A DNA stretch of 64,000 nucleotides, taken from contig JABCZL010000009.1 in the NCBI GenBank assembly GCA_013289685.1, forward strand, positions 239,209 through 303,208, in the 5' to 3' direction. This stretch comes from Acidobacteriota bacterium. Its GTDB lineage: Bacteria; Acidobacteriota; Terriglobia; Terriglobales; Acidobacteriaceae. A program made the position numbers and the translations under genes. This document shows, piece by piece, positions 35,383 through 43,238 of the stretch (positions are counted from its first letter, which is position 1; each line of letters begins with the position of its first letter). The notes under the pieces are model-generated. The model ran no database searches and had not been told where the DNA came from. It saw nothing but the letters and a program-made list of their open reading frames with translations.

Positions 35383-35754
35383 ATGACCGACCCGAATCCG
35401 TTTTCCAGCGCTCCCGGCACCGTGCCCAAACCCGCTCCGCCGCAGGCTGAGTCGAGCACCGCGGTTCTCAGTCCTCCTCCCGAAACCGAGGCCGCCGAGC
35501 CACCCAGCCACCTGCAAGTCTGGATGCATCGCATTTCCGTCTTTCTCTTTGTTTTAATCAGTGCCGTCGCTGGGGTGCTGCTCATCATTCTGCCCTGGAC
35601 CCCGGAGTGGACCGACAACTACCTGCTGCTCTCGTTTCCGGCTCTGCGCTCCGTGGTTTCCAACGGCTTTTTCCGCGGCATCTGCAGCGGCCTGGGCCTG
35701 CTCGATATCTGGATCGGTTTCTGGGAGGCGCTCCACTACCACGAGCAACAGTAA
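35383..35754 (+). CDS. small membrane protein of unknown function
   Basis: A 123-residue protein with a Pro-rich cytosolic start (about 1-50) and two hydrophobic segments (about 52-72 and 85-108); it ends in WEALHYHEQQ. It is 100 bases downstream of the TPR gene, same strand, so they may be co-transcribed. Family not recognised. Confidence 0.65.
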   Translation: MTDPNPFSSAPGTVPKPAPPQAESSTAVLSPPPETEAAEPPSHLQVWMHRISVFLFVLISAVAGVLLIILPWTPEWTDNYLLLSFPALRSVVSNGFFRGICSGLGLLDIWIGFWEALHYHEQQ

Positions 35755-35793
35755 CGCTGAATCGCTGAAACGGCTGCGCAAACGCTTTGAAAG

Positions 35794-35811
35794 GGCGCGG
35801 CTTCAGCCGCG
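35794..35811. repeat. GCGCGGCTTCAGCCGCGC palindrome
   Basis: A perfect 18-base palindrome with arm GCGCGGCT in the gap before the LOG-family gene. It is related in form to 43110-43128 (GCGGCCCTTTCAGGGCCGC), and both are followed by a second GGGCTTTAAGCCC-like palindrome. Confidence 0.7.
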
Positions 35812-35932
35812 CTGCACGTCGTATCGAAGACTCATCGGGCTCTTTAGCCCCTGAGGCACACTGCTGGTACCCTGATAATCTGCGATTCGGCCCTTGAATT
35901 TTGAACGCAACACCCAATCCGAGACCCAATTT

Positions 35933-36811
35933 ATGACGGACCATCTCAAATCCGCTCCGGTTGCTTACCAGAACGAACCCTTCCTCAACAGCCCTGACGG
36001 GCGCATCCTCCGCATGCTGGCCGAATATCAGGAACCTCTGGCCCGGTTCCGCCACGAACAAATCCAGGACACCGTCGTCTTCTTCGGCTCGGCCCGGTTT
36101 CAGGGCCGCCAGGACGCCACCAACGCCCTCGCCGCGATCGAGGAGAATCACGCGGCCAAACCCGTTGCACAGCTGGAAAAGGACCTGAAACGGGCCCAGG
36201 CCGCCGTCGACATGGCCCGCTATTACGAAGACGCGCGCCGCCTGGCTCATATGCTGACCAAGTGGTCCATTCAGATTCCCGCCCGCCGCCGCCGTTTCGT
36301 CGTCACTACCGGCGGAGGTCCCGGCATCATGGAAGCCGCCAACCTGGGCGCCCACGAGGCCGGAGGCAAGACCATCGGCCTCAACATTCAGCTGCCCTTC
36401 GAACAAAGCCCCAACCAGTACATCACTCCGGCTCTGAACTTTCAGTTTCACTATTTCTTCATGCGTAAATTCTGGTTTGCCTATCTCGCCAAGGCTCTCG
36501 TTATCTTCCCCGGCGGCTTCGGCACCATGGACGAACTCTTTGAAATCCTCACCCTCGCCCAAACCGACAAGCTGGCCAAGAAAATTCTGGTGGTCATCTA
36601 CGGCAGCGAATACTGGAACCGCATCCTCAACTTCCAGGCCTTCGCCGACGCCGGCACCATTTCTCCCGAAGACCTCAACCAGTTCAAAATCGTCGACACC
36701 CCCGAAGACGCCTTCGAGTACCTGCGCGACGGCCTGACCAAATACCACCTCGGCGGCGCCCCCAAGAACGTAGGCGAAGTCCTGCCGGAAATCGCCAAGA
36801 CCAGACCTTAG
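35933..36811 (+). CDS. LOG-family protein (TIGR00730-type)
   Basis: A 292-residue Rossmann protein of the LOG/lysine-decarboxylase-like family. It has GGGPGIMEAAN and the family motif PGGFGTMDE (PGGxGTxxE), which binds a nucleoside monophosphate. Members release free cytokinin bases or cleave nucleoside 5'-monophosphates; in soil bacteria the substrate is often untested. I start at ATG 35933; a TTG at 35894 would add 13 residues. The longer N-terminal part places it with the LOG group of about 300 residues. Confidence 0.9.
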   Translation: MTDHLKSAPVAYQNEPFLNSPDGRILRMLAEYQEPLARFRHEQIQDTVVFFGSARFQGRQDATNALAAIEENHAAKPVAQLEKDLKRAQAAVDMARYYEDARRLAHMLTKWSIQIPARRRRFVVTTGGGPGIMEAANLGAHEAGGKTIGLNIQLPFEQSPNQYITPALNFQFHYFFMRKFWFAYLAKALVIFPGGFGTMDELFEILTLAQTDKLAKKILVVIYGSEYWNRILNFQAFADAGTISPEDLNQFKIVDTPEDAFEYLRDGLTKYHLGGAPKNVGEVLPEIAKTRP

Positions 36812-36832
36812 GCAGCGGCCGTGAGGGTGCTT

Positions 36833-36925
36833 GTCATTCCGACCGCAGCCGAAGCGAACGCGACGGCAACCGAGGAACCTGCTTTCGGGCTCCCTCTGGG
36901 TTCCTCTGTGTCCTCTGTGGTTTAG
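36833..36925. repeat. two repeats between the LOG gene and thiE
   Basis: 36833-36885 is a GTCATTCC...GAGGAACCTGCTTTC copy (with a long GCGAACGCGACGGC centre). 36899-36925 is a TTCCTCTGTGTCCTCTGTGG copy. Both families also occur inside mnmG. Confidence 0.85.
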
Positions 36926-36982
36926 GGTTTTGGTTTTGAGGCCCGTCACACGAACCGCCGGGCTGCATTAAACTGCAAGTGA

Positions 36983-37645
36983 ATGCCGCCCCGCTGTCTT
37001 CTCTACTACATAACCGACCGCACCGCGTTCCCCGGAGACGAATCGTCCCGCCGTCACCGCCTCCTCGAAAAAATCCGTGAAGCCGCAATCGCCGGCGTGG
37101 ACTACATCCAACTCCGCGAGAAAGACCTGCCCACCCGCGACCTGGAAGCCCTGGCCCGCGAAGCCGTGAAGGTTATCCGCGGAATGGCGCAGACCAGAAC
37201 CGCGCTGCTAATCAACTCCCGCACCGATGTCGCCCTGGCCGTCCAAGCCGACGGTGTGCACCTCCGCTCAGACGACATCTCCCCAAGAGAAGTAGGAGTG
37301 ATCTGGAAATGTGGGGCGGGCGCACCCGCCCGCGCAAACTCACCGCAAGATCCCCTGATCGCGGTCTCCTGTCACTCCCCAGCAGAAGTAGCCCAGGCCG
37401 CTGCCGACAAAGCCACGTTCGCTGTCTTCGCCCCAGTCTTCGAAAAAAAACACGCGAACCCGACAGGCCTTGCCGCCCTGCAGAAAGCCTGCGAAGCGAA
37501 GATCCCAGTTCTGGCCCTCGGCGGGATCACTCTAGCGAACGCCCAATCCTGCTTCGCCGCCGGAGCCTCCGGCGTCGCCGCCATCCGCCTCTTCCAGGAC
37601 AACGACATCGCCGAAATAGTTCGTTGCCTGCGCCAGGAATCCTGA
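36983..37645 (+). CDS. thiE: thiamine-phosphate synthase (with small repeat insert)
   Basis: ThiE joins the pyrimidine and thiazole halves of thiamine. The 220-residue TIM barrel shows YYITDRTAFPGDE, the IQLREKDL motif, LLINSRTDVALAVQADGVHLR and the late LALGGITLANAQ phosphate-binding loop. After EVGVIWK the extra residues CGAGAPARA are encoded by a GTGGGGCGGGCGCACCCGCC palindrome (37310-37333), an intergenic-type repeat; it lies in a surface loop before the ISCHS-like strand (here VSCHSPAE). No other thiamine gene is adjacent. Confidence 0.93.
   Translation: MPPRCLLYYITDRTAFPGDESSRRHRLLEKIREAAIAGVDYIQLREKDLPTRDLEALAREAVKVIRGMAQTRTALLINSRTDVALAVQADGVHLRSDDISPREVGVIWKCGAGAPARANSPQDPLIAVSCHSPAEVAQAAADKATFAVFAPVFEKKHANPTGLAALQKACEAKIPVLALGGITLANAQSCFAAGASGVAAIRLFQDNDIAEIVRCLRQES
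37310..37333. repeat. GTGGGGCGGGCGCACCCGCC element inside thiE
   Basis: A GC-rich palindrome of the same type as the GTGGGGCGGACACTCCTGTCC elements at 44119, 58682, 59496 and (reversed) 63194. It is translated in frame in ThiE. Confidence 0.75.
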
Positions 37646-37647
37646 GG

Positions 37648-37720
37648 GTGCCCCATTTCTCGCGCGCCCTTTGCGCGAGAAAGCCTGCCCTGAGCGGAGT
37701 CGAAGGGTGGGGATTTACTA
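37648..37720. repeat. composite GGGTGCCCC repeat
   Basis: The hairpin repeat GGGTGCCCCATTTCTCGCGC with its partner arm carries an internal extension AGCCTGCCCTGAGCGGAGTC before GGTGGGGATTT. The same composite form is seen at 48239-48311 and 50464-50539. Confidence 0.9.
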
Positions 37721-38191
37721 TCCCGTCCACCTCGTCCCATTCTTCAGAACGTCCATCACCTTCGCCAGCCGCCGCTTCTTCGTCTCCTCCTGCTTCGCCC
37801 CAGAAACAGAAAGCGCCATTTCTTTCTTGTGCGTGAAAGCCAGCCCCTCCCACCGTTCCCGCGCAACCTTACTTTTCCCCAGCTCCTTCCTGAGTTCCAC
37901 CGGAGCCTCCACCGTCCGCTCCTCGACATCCCGCTCCATCAAAACGTCGACGACATCTCCCGGCTTCACGCCCGCGCCCCGGCACAGCGCCTTGTTCACG
38001 GGCATCATGCGCGCGTTGCCGCAGGGCATCAGGGACGAGCGAAACGGAAAGCCGTTGATCGTCCCGCGGATGGGCACGCGTGCGCGTGTTCCGAAGTACT
38101 CAATCACGTCCACCGGCGGAGTGATCGCAGCCACCACGCCCGCCTCTTTACCCTCAATCTTCGCCTGGAACCGCAGCTTCTTCTCCGCCAT
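37718..38191 (-). CDS. YdeI/OmpD-associated family protein (DUF1905)
   Basis: A protein of about 157 residues combining an N-terminal DUF1905 barrel (RFQAKIEGKE, then GTRARVPIRGTINGFPFRSSL and LMERDVEERTVEAP) with a C-terminal YdeI-like helical tail (FTHKKEMALSVSGAKQEETKKRRLAKVMDVL). I start at 38191 (MAEKKLRF); 38197 is equally possible. The family is widespread in soil bacteria; E. coli YdeI has been linked to polymyxin and osmotic stress, but the molecular role is not known. Confidence 0.85.
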   Translation of the reverse strand: MAEKKLRFQAKIEGKEAGVVAAITPPVDVIEYFGTRARVPIRGTINGFPFRSSLMPCGNARMMPVNKALCRGAGVKPGDVVDVLMERDVEERTVEAPVELRKELGKSKVARERWEGLAFTHKKEMALSVSGAKQEETKKRRLAKVMDVLKNGTRWTG

Positions 38192-38253
38192 CACCATCCT
38201 CGCAAGCCAACGCTGGTAAACTTTACCCCTGTCAAGAAAACGCGGCAACCGTC

Positions 38254-38994
38254 ATGACGCTCAGCCCAACCTCCACTGAGACCCAGCCCCACGGCCTCGA
38301 ACCATCGCTCATCGAGATTCCCGGAGCCTGGTTCCTGATGGGTTCCAGCACCGGACAGGACTGCGAGCGCCCCATCCATCGCGCCTGGGTCGACGCCTTC
38401 CTGCTGGCCGCCACGCAAGTCACCAACGCCGAATACGCGCGCTTCCTGGCCGCCGCCAACGTTCCGCCGCCCCCGTTCTGGCACGATCCAAAATTCAACC
38501 ATCCCCAACAGCCCGTGACAGGACCTTCGTGGTTCGAGGCCGTCCGCTACTGCGAATGGCTGAGTTCGCAAGCAGCCCGCACTTACCGCTTACCTACCGA
38601 AGCCGAATGGGAACACGCTGCCCGCGGCGGTCTCGAACAGAAAACTTTCCCCTGGGGCGACGCACCGCCCCAATCTCTCCCCGACTACGCCACCCGCTGG
38701 CAAACCGGCCCCGAGCCCGTCGCCCGCTACGCCCCCAACGCATTCGGCCTCTACGACATCTGCGACAACGTCCACGAATGGTGCAGCGACTGGTACGACC
38801 CGAATTATTACTCAGTCGCGCCCGAGCGCAACCCGCGCGGCCCTGAACAAAGTCACATGCAGCCCGCCCGCAAGTCCTCCCGCGGAGGATCCTGGCGCCA
38901 CCACATCAAAGTAGCCCGCTGTTCCGCCCGCTCCAGCATCCCTCCCGAATTCCAATACGCCGACTACGGCTTCCGTGTCGCCTGCGACGTGTAG
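38254..38994 (+). CDS. formylglycine-generating-enzyme-like (SUMF1) domain protein
   Basis: A 246-residue protein with the FGE-sulfatase fold: IEIPGAWFLMGS start, VTNAEYARFL, PVTGPSWFEAVRYCEWL, YRLPTEAEWEHAARGG, GLYDICDNVHEWCSDWY and a RGGSW motif near the end. The active FGE cysteines normally follow GGS as a Cys-x4-Cys pair; here RGGSWRHHIKVARCSARS lacks them. It is therefore probably a non-oxidising relative, as in EgtB-like or ligand-binding SUMF proteins, not a true sulfatase activator. No sulfatase is adjacent. Confidence 0.88.
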   Translation: MTLSPTSTETQPHGLEPSLIEIPGAWFLMGSSTGQDCERPIHRAWVDAFLLAATQVTNAEYARFLAAANVPPPPFWHDPKFNHPQQPVTGPSWFEAVRYCEWLSSQAARTYRLPTEAEWEHAARGGLEQKTFPWGDAPPQSLPDYATRWQTGPEPVARYAPNAFGLYDICDNVHEWCSDWYDPNYYSVAPERNPRGPEQSHMQPARKSSRGGSWRHHIKVARCSARSSIPPEFQYADYGFRVACDV

Positions 38995-39030
38995 CGCGAT
39001 AGCCGCACCCTCGCCAACTCATTTACTCTT

Positions 39031-39072
39031 GTCATTCTGAACCGGGCAAAGCGCGGTGAGGAACCTGCTGTT
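39031..39072. repeat. GTCATTCTGAACCGGG repeat
   Basis: A member of the GTCATTCC...GAGGAACCTGCT family with an AACCGGGCAAAGCGCGGTGAG centre, between the FGE-like gene and the SDR gene. Confidence 0.8.
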
Positions 39073-39101
39073 TGCCGTCATATTCCAACTTGGGAGCACA
39101 C

Positions 39102-39957
39102 ATGTTCCGCACCGACCTTCTCAAAAACAAGCGCGTCCTCATTACCGGCGGAGGCACTGGCCTCGGCAAAGGCATGGCTCAACGCTTCCTCGAACTCGGA
39201 GCCACCGTCCACATCTGCGGCCGCCGCGAAGAAGTTCTGGAACAAACCGCCGCGGAGCTCGCGCCGAAAGGCCCAATCCACGCTGTCCCCTGCGACGTTC
39301 GCAGCCTGGACGCCGTCGAAGCCATGATCGATTCCATTTGGAGCGAAGCCCCACTCGACATCCTGGTCAACAATGCCGCGGGCAACTTCATCGCCCGCAC
39401 CGAAGAACTCTCGCCTGGCGCATGGAATTCCGTGATCGGCATCGTCCTGATGGGCACGCTCAACTGCACCATGGCCTGCGGACGCCGCTGGCTCGCCTCC
39501 AAACACCCCGGCACGGTCCTGAGTATCTCCGCCACCTACGCACCCGTAGGCTCCGCCTACGTCGTCCCCTCCGCCGTCTCCAAAGCCGGAGTCGAAGCCC
39601 TCACCCGCAGCCTCGCCGTGGAATGGGGCAACCGCGGCATCCGCATGAACGCCATCGCTCCCGGCCCCATCCCCACGCAAGGCGCTTTCTCCCGCGTCCT
39701 GCCGCACCCCGGACTCGAAACCCTGGCCCTGGACCGCAACCCGCAACACCGCTTCGGCACAGTCGAGGAGCTCGCCAACCTGGCGGCTTTTCTGGTAAGC
39801 GACGGATCCGGATACATCAACGGCGAAGTCATCCGCATGGACGGTGGAGAATTCCTGCAAGGCGCCGGCGAATTCAGCAGCCTGGGCCGCATTCTGAAAG
39901 AGGAAGACTGGCAGGCGATCAGACCCAAAAAAAACGACACCAACCTCCAAGAGCTAG
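39102..39957 (+). CDS. short-chain dehydrogenase/reductase (2,4-dienoyl-CoA reductase-like), end frameshifted
   Basis: An SDR oxidoreductase with the NAD(P) motif TGGGTGLGKG, the NNAAGN motif, a Ser...Ala-Tyr-x3-Ser-x3-Lys site in which the Tyr position reads SAYVVPSAVSKAG, and a PGPIPT segment as in peroxisomal-type dienoyl-CoA reductases. ATG 39102 starts MFRTDLLKNK. In the given sequence the frame runs on past the next gene's start. An A8 run at 39927-39934 explains it: with one A fewer the frame ends at TAG 39955-39957, directly before the next ATG. I therefore annotate the end at 39957 and suspect an indel. The strict length is one base off a multiple of three. Confidence 0.85.
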
Positions 39958-40536
39958 ATGGGATACACGAAGCGCAAAATTCGCGGAATCAACTTCTCAT
40001 TTCTGCTGGCCAGCCTGGTATTCGCCGGATGGGCTCTGTTCTGCGCCTGGTCCGGCTGGCCGCGCGGATTCCGCGCCGGCAGCACCGCGGGCTTCGCGCT
40101 GTTCGCCGTAGCGTCGCTCTTCTTCGCCGCATTCCCGCTCCTCTGGGCGCGCTCCCCCTGGAAGCATCCGGTAAACCACGAACTCGCGCGCTACGGAAAG
40201 CTCGCTGAAATTTCCCAGCGTCTCGACGTCGAGATGGCCGCACACTTCGAATCCCTCGGCCCATTTCGCTTCACCGCCACGTTCCTCATCTACGACTCCG
40301 GCCACGAATTTCAAATGATCCCCTACGACCAGATCGTGTCCGCAGAAATCGAGCAGGCCTCCTCCGACGATCCCGCCGCGATCGTGGCCGCCACGCGCAC
40401 CGGACGCCGTTATCAGTGGTACCGCACCTGGATGCAGGGGAGATTCGATCCCGAAAGAACCCTGGCTAAGATTCGCACTGCTGCGCGTCTGGACGACCCC
40501 GATTCTCCCGCGTCCCCCGTGTCGTCTGTGGTTTAG
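39958..40536 (+). CDS. membrane protein of unknown function
   Basis: A 192-residue protein with two hydrophobic segments (about 12-32 and 45-62) and a cytosolic domain containing LAEISQRLDVEMAAHFESLG and LIYDSGHEFQMIPYDQIVSAEIEQ, a PH-like pattern. Its ATG abuts the likely stop of the SDR gene (TAGATG). The last residues PASPVSSVV come from an intergenic-type repeat (40507-40535, TCCCCCGTGTCGTCTGTGG), so its natural end was probably a little earlier. Confidence 0.7.
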   Translation: MGYTKRKIRGINFSFLLASLVFAGWALFCAWSGWPRGFRAGSTAGFALFAVASLFFAAFPLLWARSPWKHPVNHELARYGKLAEISQRLDVEMAAHFESLGPFRFTATFLIYDSGHEFQMIPYDQIVSAEIEQASSDDPAAIVAATRTGRRYQWYRTWMQGRFDPERTLAKIRTAARLDDPDSPASPVSSVV

Positions 40537-40551
40537 CTTTTTTTTGGGGTT

Positions 40552-40929
40552 TTATTGCTGGTCCTTCTTCGGCATCACAATCGCTTTCAGCACGAGATTC
40601 ACCAGACTCAGCACAATCGCCCCGATAAATGCCGCGACGAACCCACGAACCTGAAATCCCGGCACCACCGCCGAAGCCAGTTCCAGCATTAGCGCGTTGA
40701 TCACGAACCAGAACAGTCCGAGCGTCACTAGCGTCAGAGGAAACGTGATGATCTTGAGCAGCGCCCCGATCGTCGCGTTGATGAACCCAATGGCCAGCGC
40801 AGCAATCAGCGCCGCCACCGCCCCGCTGACGTGTATCCCCGGTACCACCTGGGCCACAATCCAAACCGCCACCGCACTCAGCACCCAGTTCAAAAGCATC
40901 CGCATGGTTATCCCTCGATTTTCATTCAC
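40552..40929 (-). CDS. phage holin family / DUF4-TMS membrane protein
   Basis: A 125-residue protein with four hydrophobic segments and the pattern of the so-called mycobacterial four-TMS phage holin superfamily: LLNWVLSAVAVWIVAQVVPG, ALAIGFINATIGALLKIITF, PLTLVTLGLFWFVINALML, and FVAAFIGAIVLSLVNLVL. Despite the name these are common chromosomal proteins, not evidence of a prophage. Function unknown. Confidence 0.85.
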   Translation of the reverse strand: MNENRGITMRMLLNWVLSAVAVWIVAQVVPGIHVSGAVAALIAALAIGFINATIGALLKIITFPLTLVTLGLFWFVINALMLELASAVVPGFQVRGFVAAFIGAIVLSLVNLVLKAIVMPKKDQQ

Positions 40930-40954
40930 ACTATAGGCGCATCCTCAAAGCTTT

Positions 40955-41008
40955 GTCATTCCGAGCGCCGCCGGAGCGAATGCGACGGCAACCGAGGAAT
41001 CTGCTGCT
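40955..41008. repeat. GTCATTCCGAGCG repeat
   Basis: A GTCATTCC...GAGGAATCTGCTG copy with a GCCGGAGCGAATGCGACGGC centre, in the gap before the aldolase gene. Further intergenic copies lie at 44938-44979, 50622-50668, 51540-51585 and, reversed, 63049-63091. Confidence 0.85.
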
Positions 41009-41113
41009 GGATCTGTCCCAGGGTCATGGGCACATTCAAACTTTTGACATGCCATTAGCAGTTCTGCCGCGCCCCATACGATACACTCTTCAATTCGACT
41101 TCCAGGAGGCTCC

Positions 41114-41959
41114 ATGCCCGACCCCGCACTCACCGGATCCGAATTCAAAAAGCAACTCCGCGCCGGAACGCCCAAGATGGGCCTGTTCCTCAACGCCCAC
41201 AGCCCCACCGTCGCCGAACAACTGGCGCATAGCGGATACGACTGGCTCCTGGTCGACACCCAGCATGGCCCCATGGGCTACGAAAAACTTTCCGCCATGC
41301 TCAGCGGCATTGCGAACGGCGGCGCCAAGTCGCTGGTCCGCGTCGGCAGTTACGCCGACCGTCCCGGCATCCAGCAGGCCCTCGACATGGGCGCCGACGG
41401 CGTGCTCATCCCCTACATCAATACTGCCGCTGAAGCCCGCGAGGCCATCAGTTGCGCCAAGTATCCCACCGTCGGCACGCGCTCGGTCTATTTCCCGCAG
41501 CGCAGCATGGACAAAGCCGGACTCCTCGGCTACGCCGGCACCTGGAACAATGAAGGCATTGTCGCGCTGCAAGTCGAGACCGCCTCCTGCATCGAGAACA
41601 TTGCCGAGATCGCCGCCGTCCCCGGCGTCGACATCCTCTTCCTCGGCCAGAACGATCTCTGCATGTCGATGGGCCTCTACAACAAATACGAGTTCCCCCA
41701 CATGTACACCTCGCCCGAACTCGACGCTGCCACGAAAAAGCTGATCGAACACGCGCGCAAGAACAACGTAATCCTCGGCCTGTTTCTGTTTGGAACTTCG
41801 CGGGTGGGTGAGTTTCTGGAAAAAGGCTTCACCTTCATCAGCATCGGCAACGACCTGCACCACGTCCTAACCCAGGCCGGAGCCTACGTCGGAGACATGG
41901 AAAAAATCGCCGCCGAAAAAGGCAAGCCCTGGAAGCGCCGCTCCACCGCCCTGTTTTAA
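41114..41959 (+). CDS. HpcH/HpaI family aldolase
   Basis: A 281-residue class II (metal-dependent) aldolase of the HpcH/HpaI family. It shows the opening MGLFLNAHSPTVAE, WLLVDTQHGPM, VRVGSYADRPGIQQALDMGA with the catalytic region, IPYINTAAEA and VETASCIENIAEI with the metal-binding Glu. Such enzymes split or form hydroxy-oxo acids from pyruvate and an aldehyde. AGGAGG lies eight bases before the ATG. No aromatic-catabolism genes are nearby, so the substrate is open. Confidence 0.93.
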   Translation: MPDPALTGSEFKKQLRAGTPKMGLFLNAHSPTVAEQLAHSGYDWLLVDTQHGPMGYEKLSAMLSGIANGGAKSLVRVGSYADRPGIQQALDMGADGVLIPYINTAAEAREAISCAKYPTVGTRSVYFPQRSMDKAGLLGYAGTWNNEGIVALQVETASCIENIAEIAAVPGVDILFLGQNDLCMSMGLYNKYEFPHMYTSPELDAATKKLIEHARKNNVILGLFLFGTSRVGEFLEKGFTFISIGNDLHHVLTQAGAYVGDMEKIAAEKGKPWKRRSTALF

Positions 41960-41969
41960 ATAAAATCGA

Positions 41970-42060
41970 GGGTGCCCCACCCTTCTCGCGTCCTTTGCGA
42001 GAGGGTGGGGATTTTGACTTCGCTTTACCCTGTGCTCCTCAGTGTCCTCTGTGGTTTAGT
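41970..42060. repeat. GGGTGCCCC and TCCTCTGTG repeats before yceH
   Basis: 41970-42020 is a GGGTGCCCCACCCTTCTCGC hairpin copy. About 42030-42060 is a TGCTCCTCAGTGTCCTCTGTGG copy. Together they fill most of the aldolase-yceH gap. Confidence 0.9.
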
Positions 42061-42123
42061 CTTTTCTTTCGACGTCACTCCAAGGAAGTCACTTGAATTA
42101 AAATCACGACTCGGACACCCCCA

Positions 42124-42786
42124 GTGCTCCTCACCGAAATCGAAACCCGCGTCCTCGGCTCCCTGATCGAAAAAGACATCACCACGCCCGATTACTATCC
42201 ACTCTCGCTCAACGCCCTGGTCAACGCCTGCAATCAAAAGAACAATCGCGACCCCGTGATGACCCTGGACGAACTCGCCGTCCGCGACGCCCTAGCCTCG
42301 TTGCAAGAGAAGCGCATGGCCGGCCCCGCCAGCGGCGCCGACAGCCGCGTCACCAAGTTCGAACACCGCCTGCAGGAAGTCTTCAACTTCGACCGCCGCG
42401 AAATCGCCGTCGTCTGTGTCCTCCTCCTCCGCGGACCGCAAACTCCCGGAGAACTTCGCAGCCGCACCGACCGCATGTACCACTTCGAAGCCTTAGACGA
42501 CGTAGTCTCCACGCTCGACCGCCTGGCCCAACGCGATCCGCCCCTGGCCCGAGTCCTCCCCCGCCAGCCCGGCACCAAAGAATCGCGCTACACGCACCTC
42601 TTCTCCGGCGAACCTCCCGTATCCCCAGAAGACGCGAATGTGGCGCGGACGCCCTCGTCCGCGACTGCCGAACTAAACTCGACTGCCGATCGTTTAATCA
42701 CGCTGGAAGAAGAAGTCGCACGCCTGCGCCACGAACTCACCGAAGTCCAGCAGCAACTCGCCGCCTTCCGCAAGCAATTCGAATAA
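42124..42786 (+). CDS. YceH family protein (DUF480)
   Basis: A 220-residue protein of two winged-helix domains, family DUF480/YceH. It begins VLLTEIETRVLGSLIEKDITTPDYYPLSLNALVNACNQK-like sequence and has VVCVLLLRGPQTPGELR and FSGE-type motifs. GTG 42124 is the only start that keeps the conserved beginning. A palindromic repeat (42645-42662) encodes VARTPSSATAE between the second domain and the C-terminal coiled coil (TLEEEVARLRHELTEVQQQLAA). Function unknown; the domain type suggests DNA binding. Confidence 0.9.
   Translation: MLLTEIETRVLGSLIEKDITTPDYYPLSLNALVNACNQKNNRDPVMTLDELAVRDALASLQEKRMAGPASGADSRVTKFEHRLQEVFNFDRREIAVVCVLLLRGPQTPGELRSRTDRMYHFEALDDVVSTLDRLAQRDPPLARVLPRQPGTKESRYTHLFSGEPPVSPEDANVARTPSSATAELNSTADRLITLEEEVARLRHELTEVQQQLAAFRKQFE
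42645..42662. repeat. GCGGACGCCCTCGTCCGC palindrome inside yceH
   Basis: The same palindrome as at 5996-6019, here translated in frame within the linker of the YceH protein. Confidence 0.85.
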
Positions 42787-42837
42787 CCCAATCGATAGAC
42801 GCAGATGTCTGCATGTCTTCCAGGGGTTCATCCATTC

Positions 42838-42869
42838 GGAACTTTTTCCAGGCGTCAGACGTACAATTA
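42838..42869 (+). promoter_or_regulatory. possible ECF-type promoter
   Basis: GGAACTT (42838-42844), a 16-bp spacer and CGTACAAT (42861-42868) precede the small membrane protein gene. The -35-like box matches the common ECF pattern. AGACGTACAATT also occurs at 31753-31764 near the ECF sigma gene. This is suggestive only. Confidence 0.35.
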
Positions 42870-42895
42870 TCCAGAGAGAGAAGGAGATTTCTGTC

Positions 42896-43096
42896 ATGTT
42901 CACTTTCCTGATCTGGTGCATCCTCTTCGTCCTCTGCTGGCCTCTCGCCGTCCTCGCCCTGATCGCGTATCCGTTTATATGGCTGATATTGCTTCCATTC
43001 CGAATCGTCGGTGTCGCCGTCCACGGCGTCCTCGAAGTGATCTTCCTGGCCATCACGTTGCCCTTCCGCCTGCTGGCCGCCCCGTTCCGCGTCTGA
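42896..43096 (+). CDS. small two-segment membrane protein
   Basis: A 66-residue, almost wholly hydrophobic protein with two to three membrane segments (FLIWCILFVLCWPLAVLALI, then LILLPFRIVGVAVHGVLEVI). A good ribosome site (AAGGAG) lies nine bases before the ATG, and an ECF-like promoter may lie upstream. Small hydrophobic proteins of this kind are often envelope-stress genes, but I do not recognise the family. Confidence 0.7.
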   Translation: MFTFLIWCILFVLCWPLAVLALIAYPFIWLILLPFRIVGVAVHGVLEVIFLAITLPFRLLAAPFRV

Positions 43097-43109
43097 GCCA
43101 GGTGGAAGA

Positions 43110-43128
43110 GCGGCCCTTTCAGGGCCGC
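43110..43128. repeat. GCGGCCCTTTCAGGGCCGC palindrome
   Basis: A 19-base palindrome 14 bases after the small membrane gene, followed by GCGGGCTTTAAGCCCCCGC (about 43148-43166). The pair may serve as terminator-like hairpins without T-runs. Confidence 0.7.
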
Positions 43129-43238
43129 GTAAGGGTCGAGCTGAAGTGCGGGCTTTAAGCCCCCGCAACCGTTTCGAGGGTCCTTCCCTATTGCGCCCCT
43201 CCTGATGTAGCCTCGAAGAAGAATTTCAGGAGGACCTC

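Noticed and set aside
40552..40929. prophage signal from the holin-like gene
   Set aside because: The family name is misleading; the gene is a common chromosomal four-segment membrane protein and no other phage genes are near.
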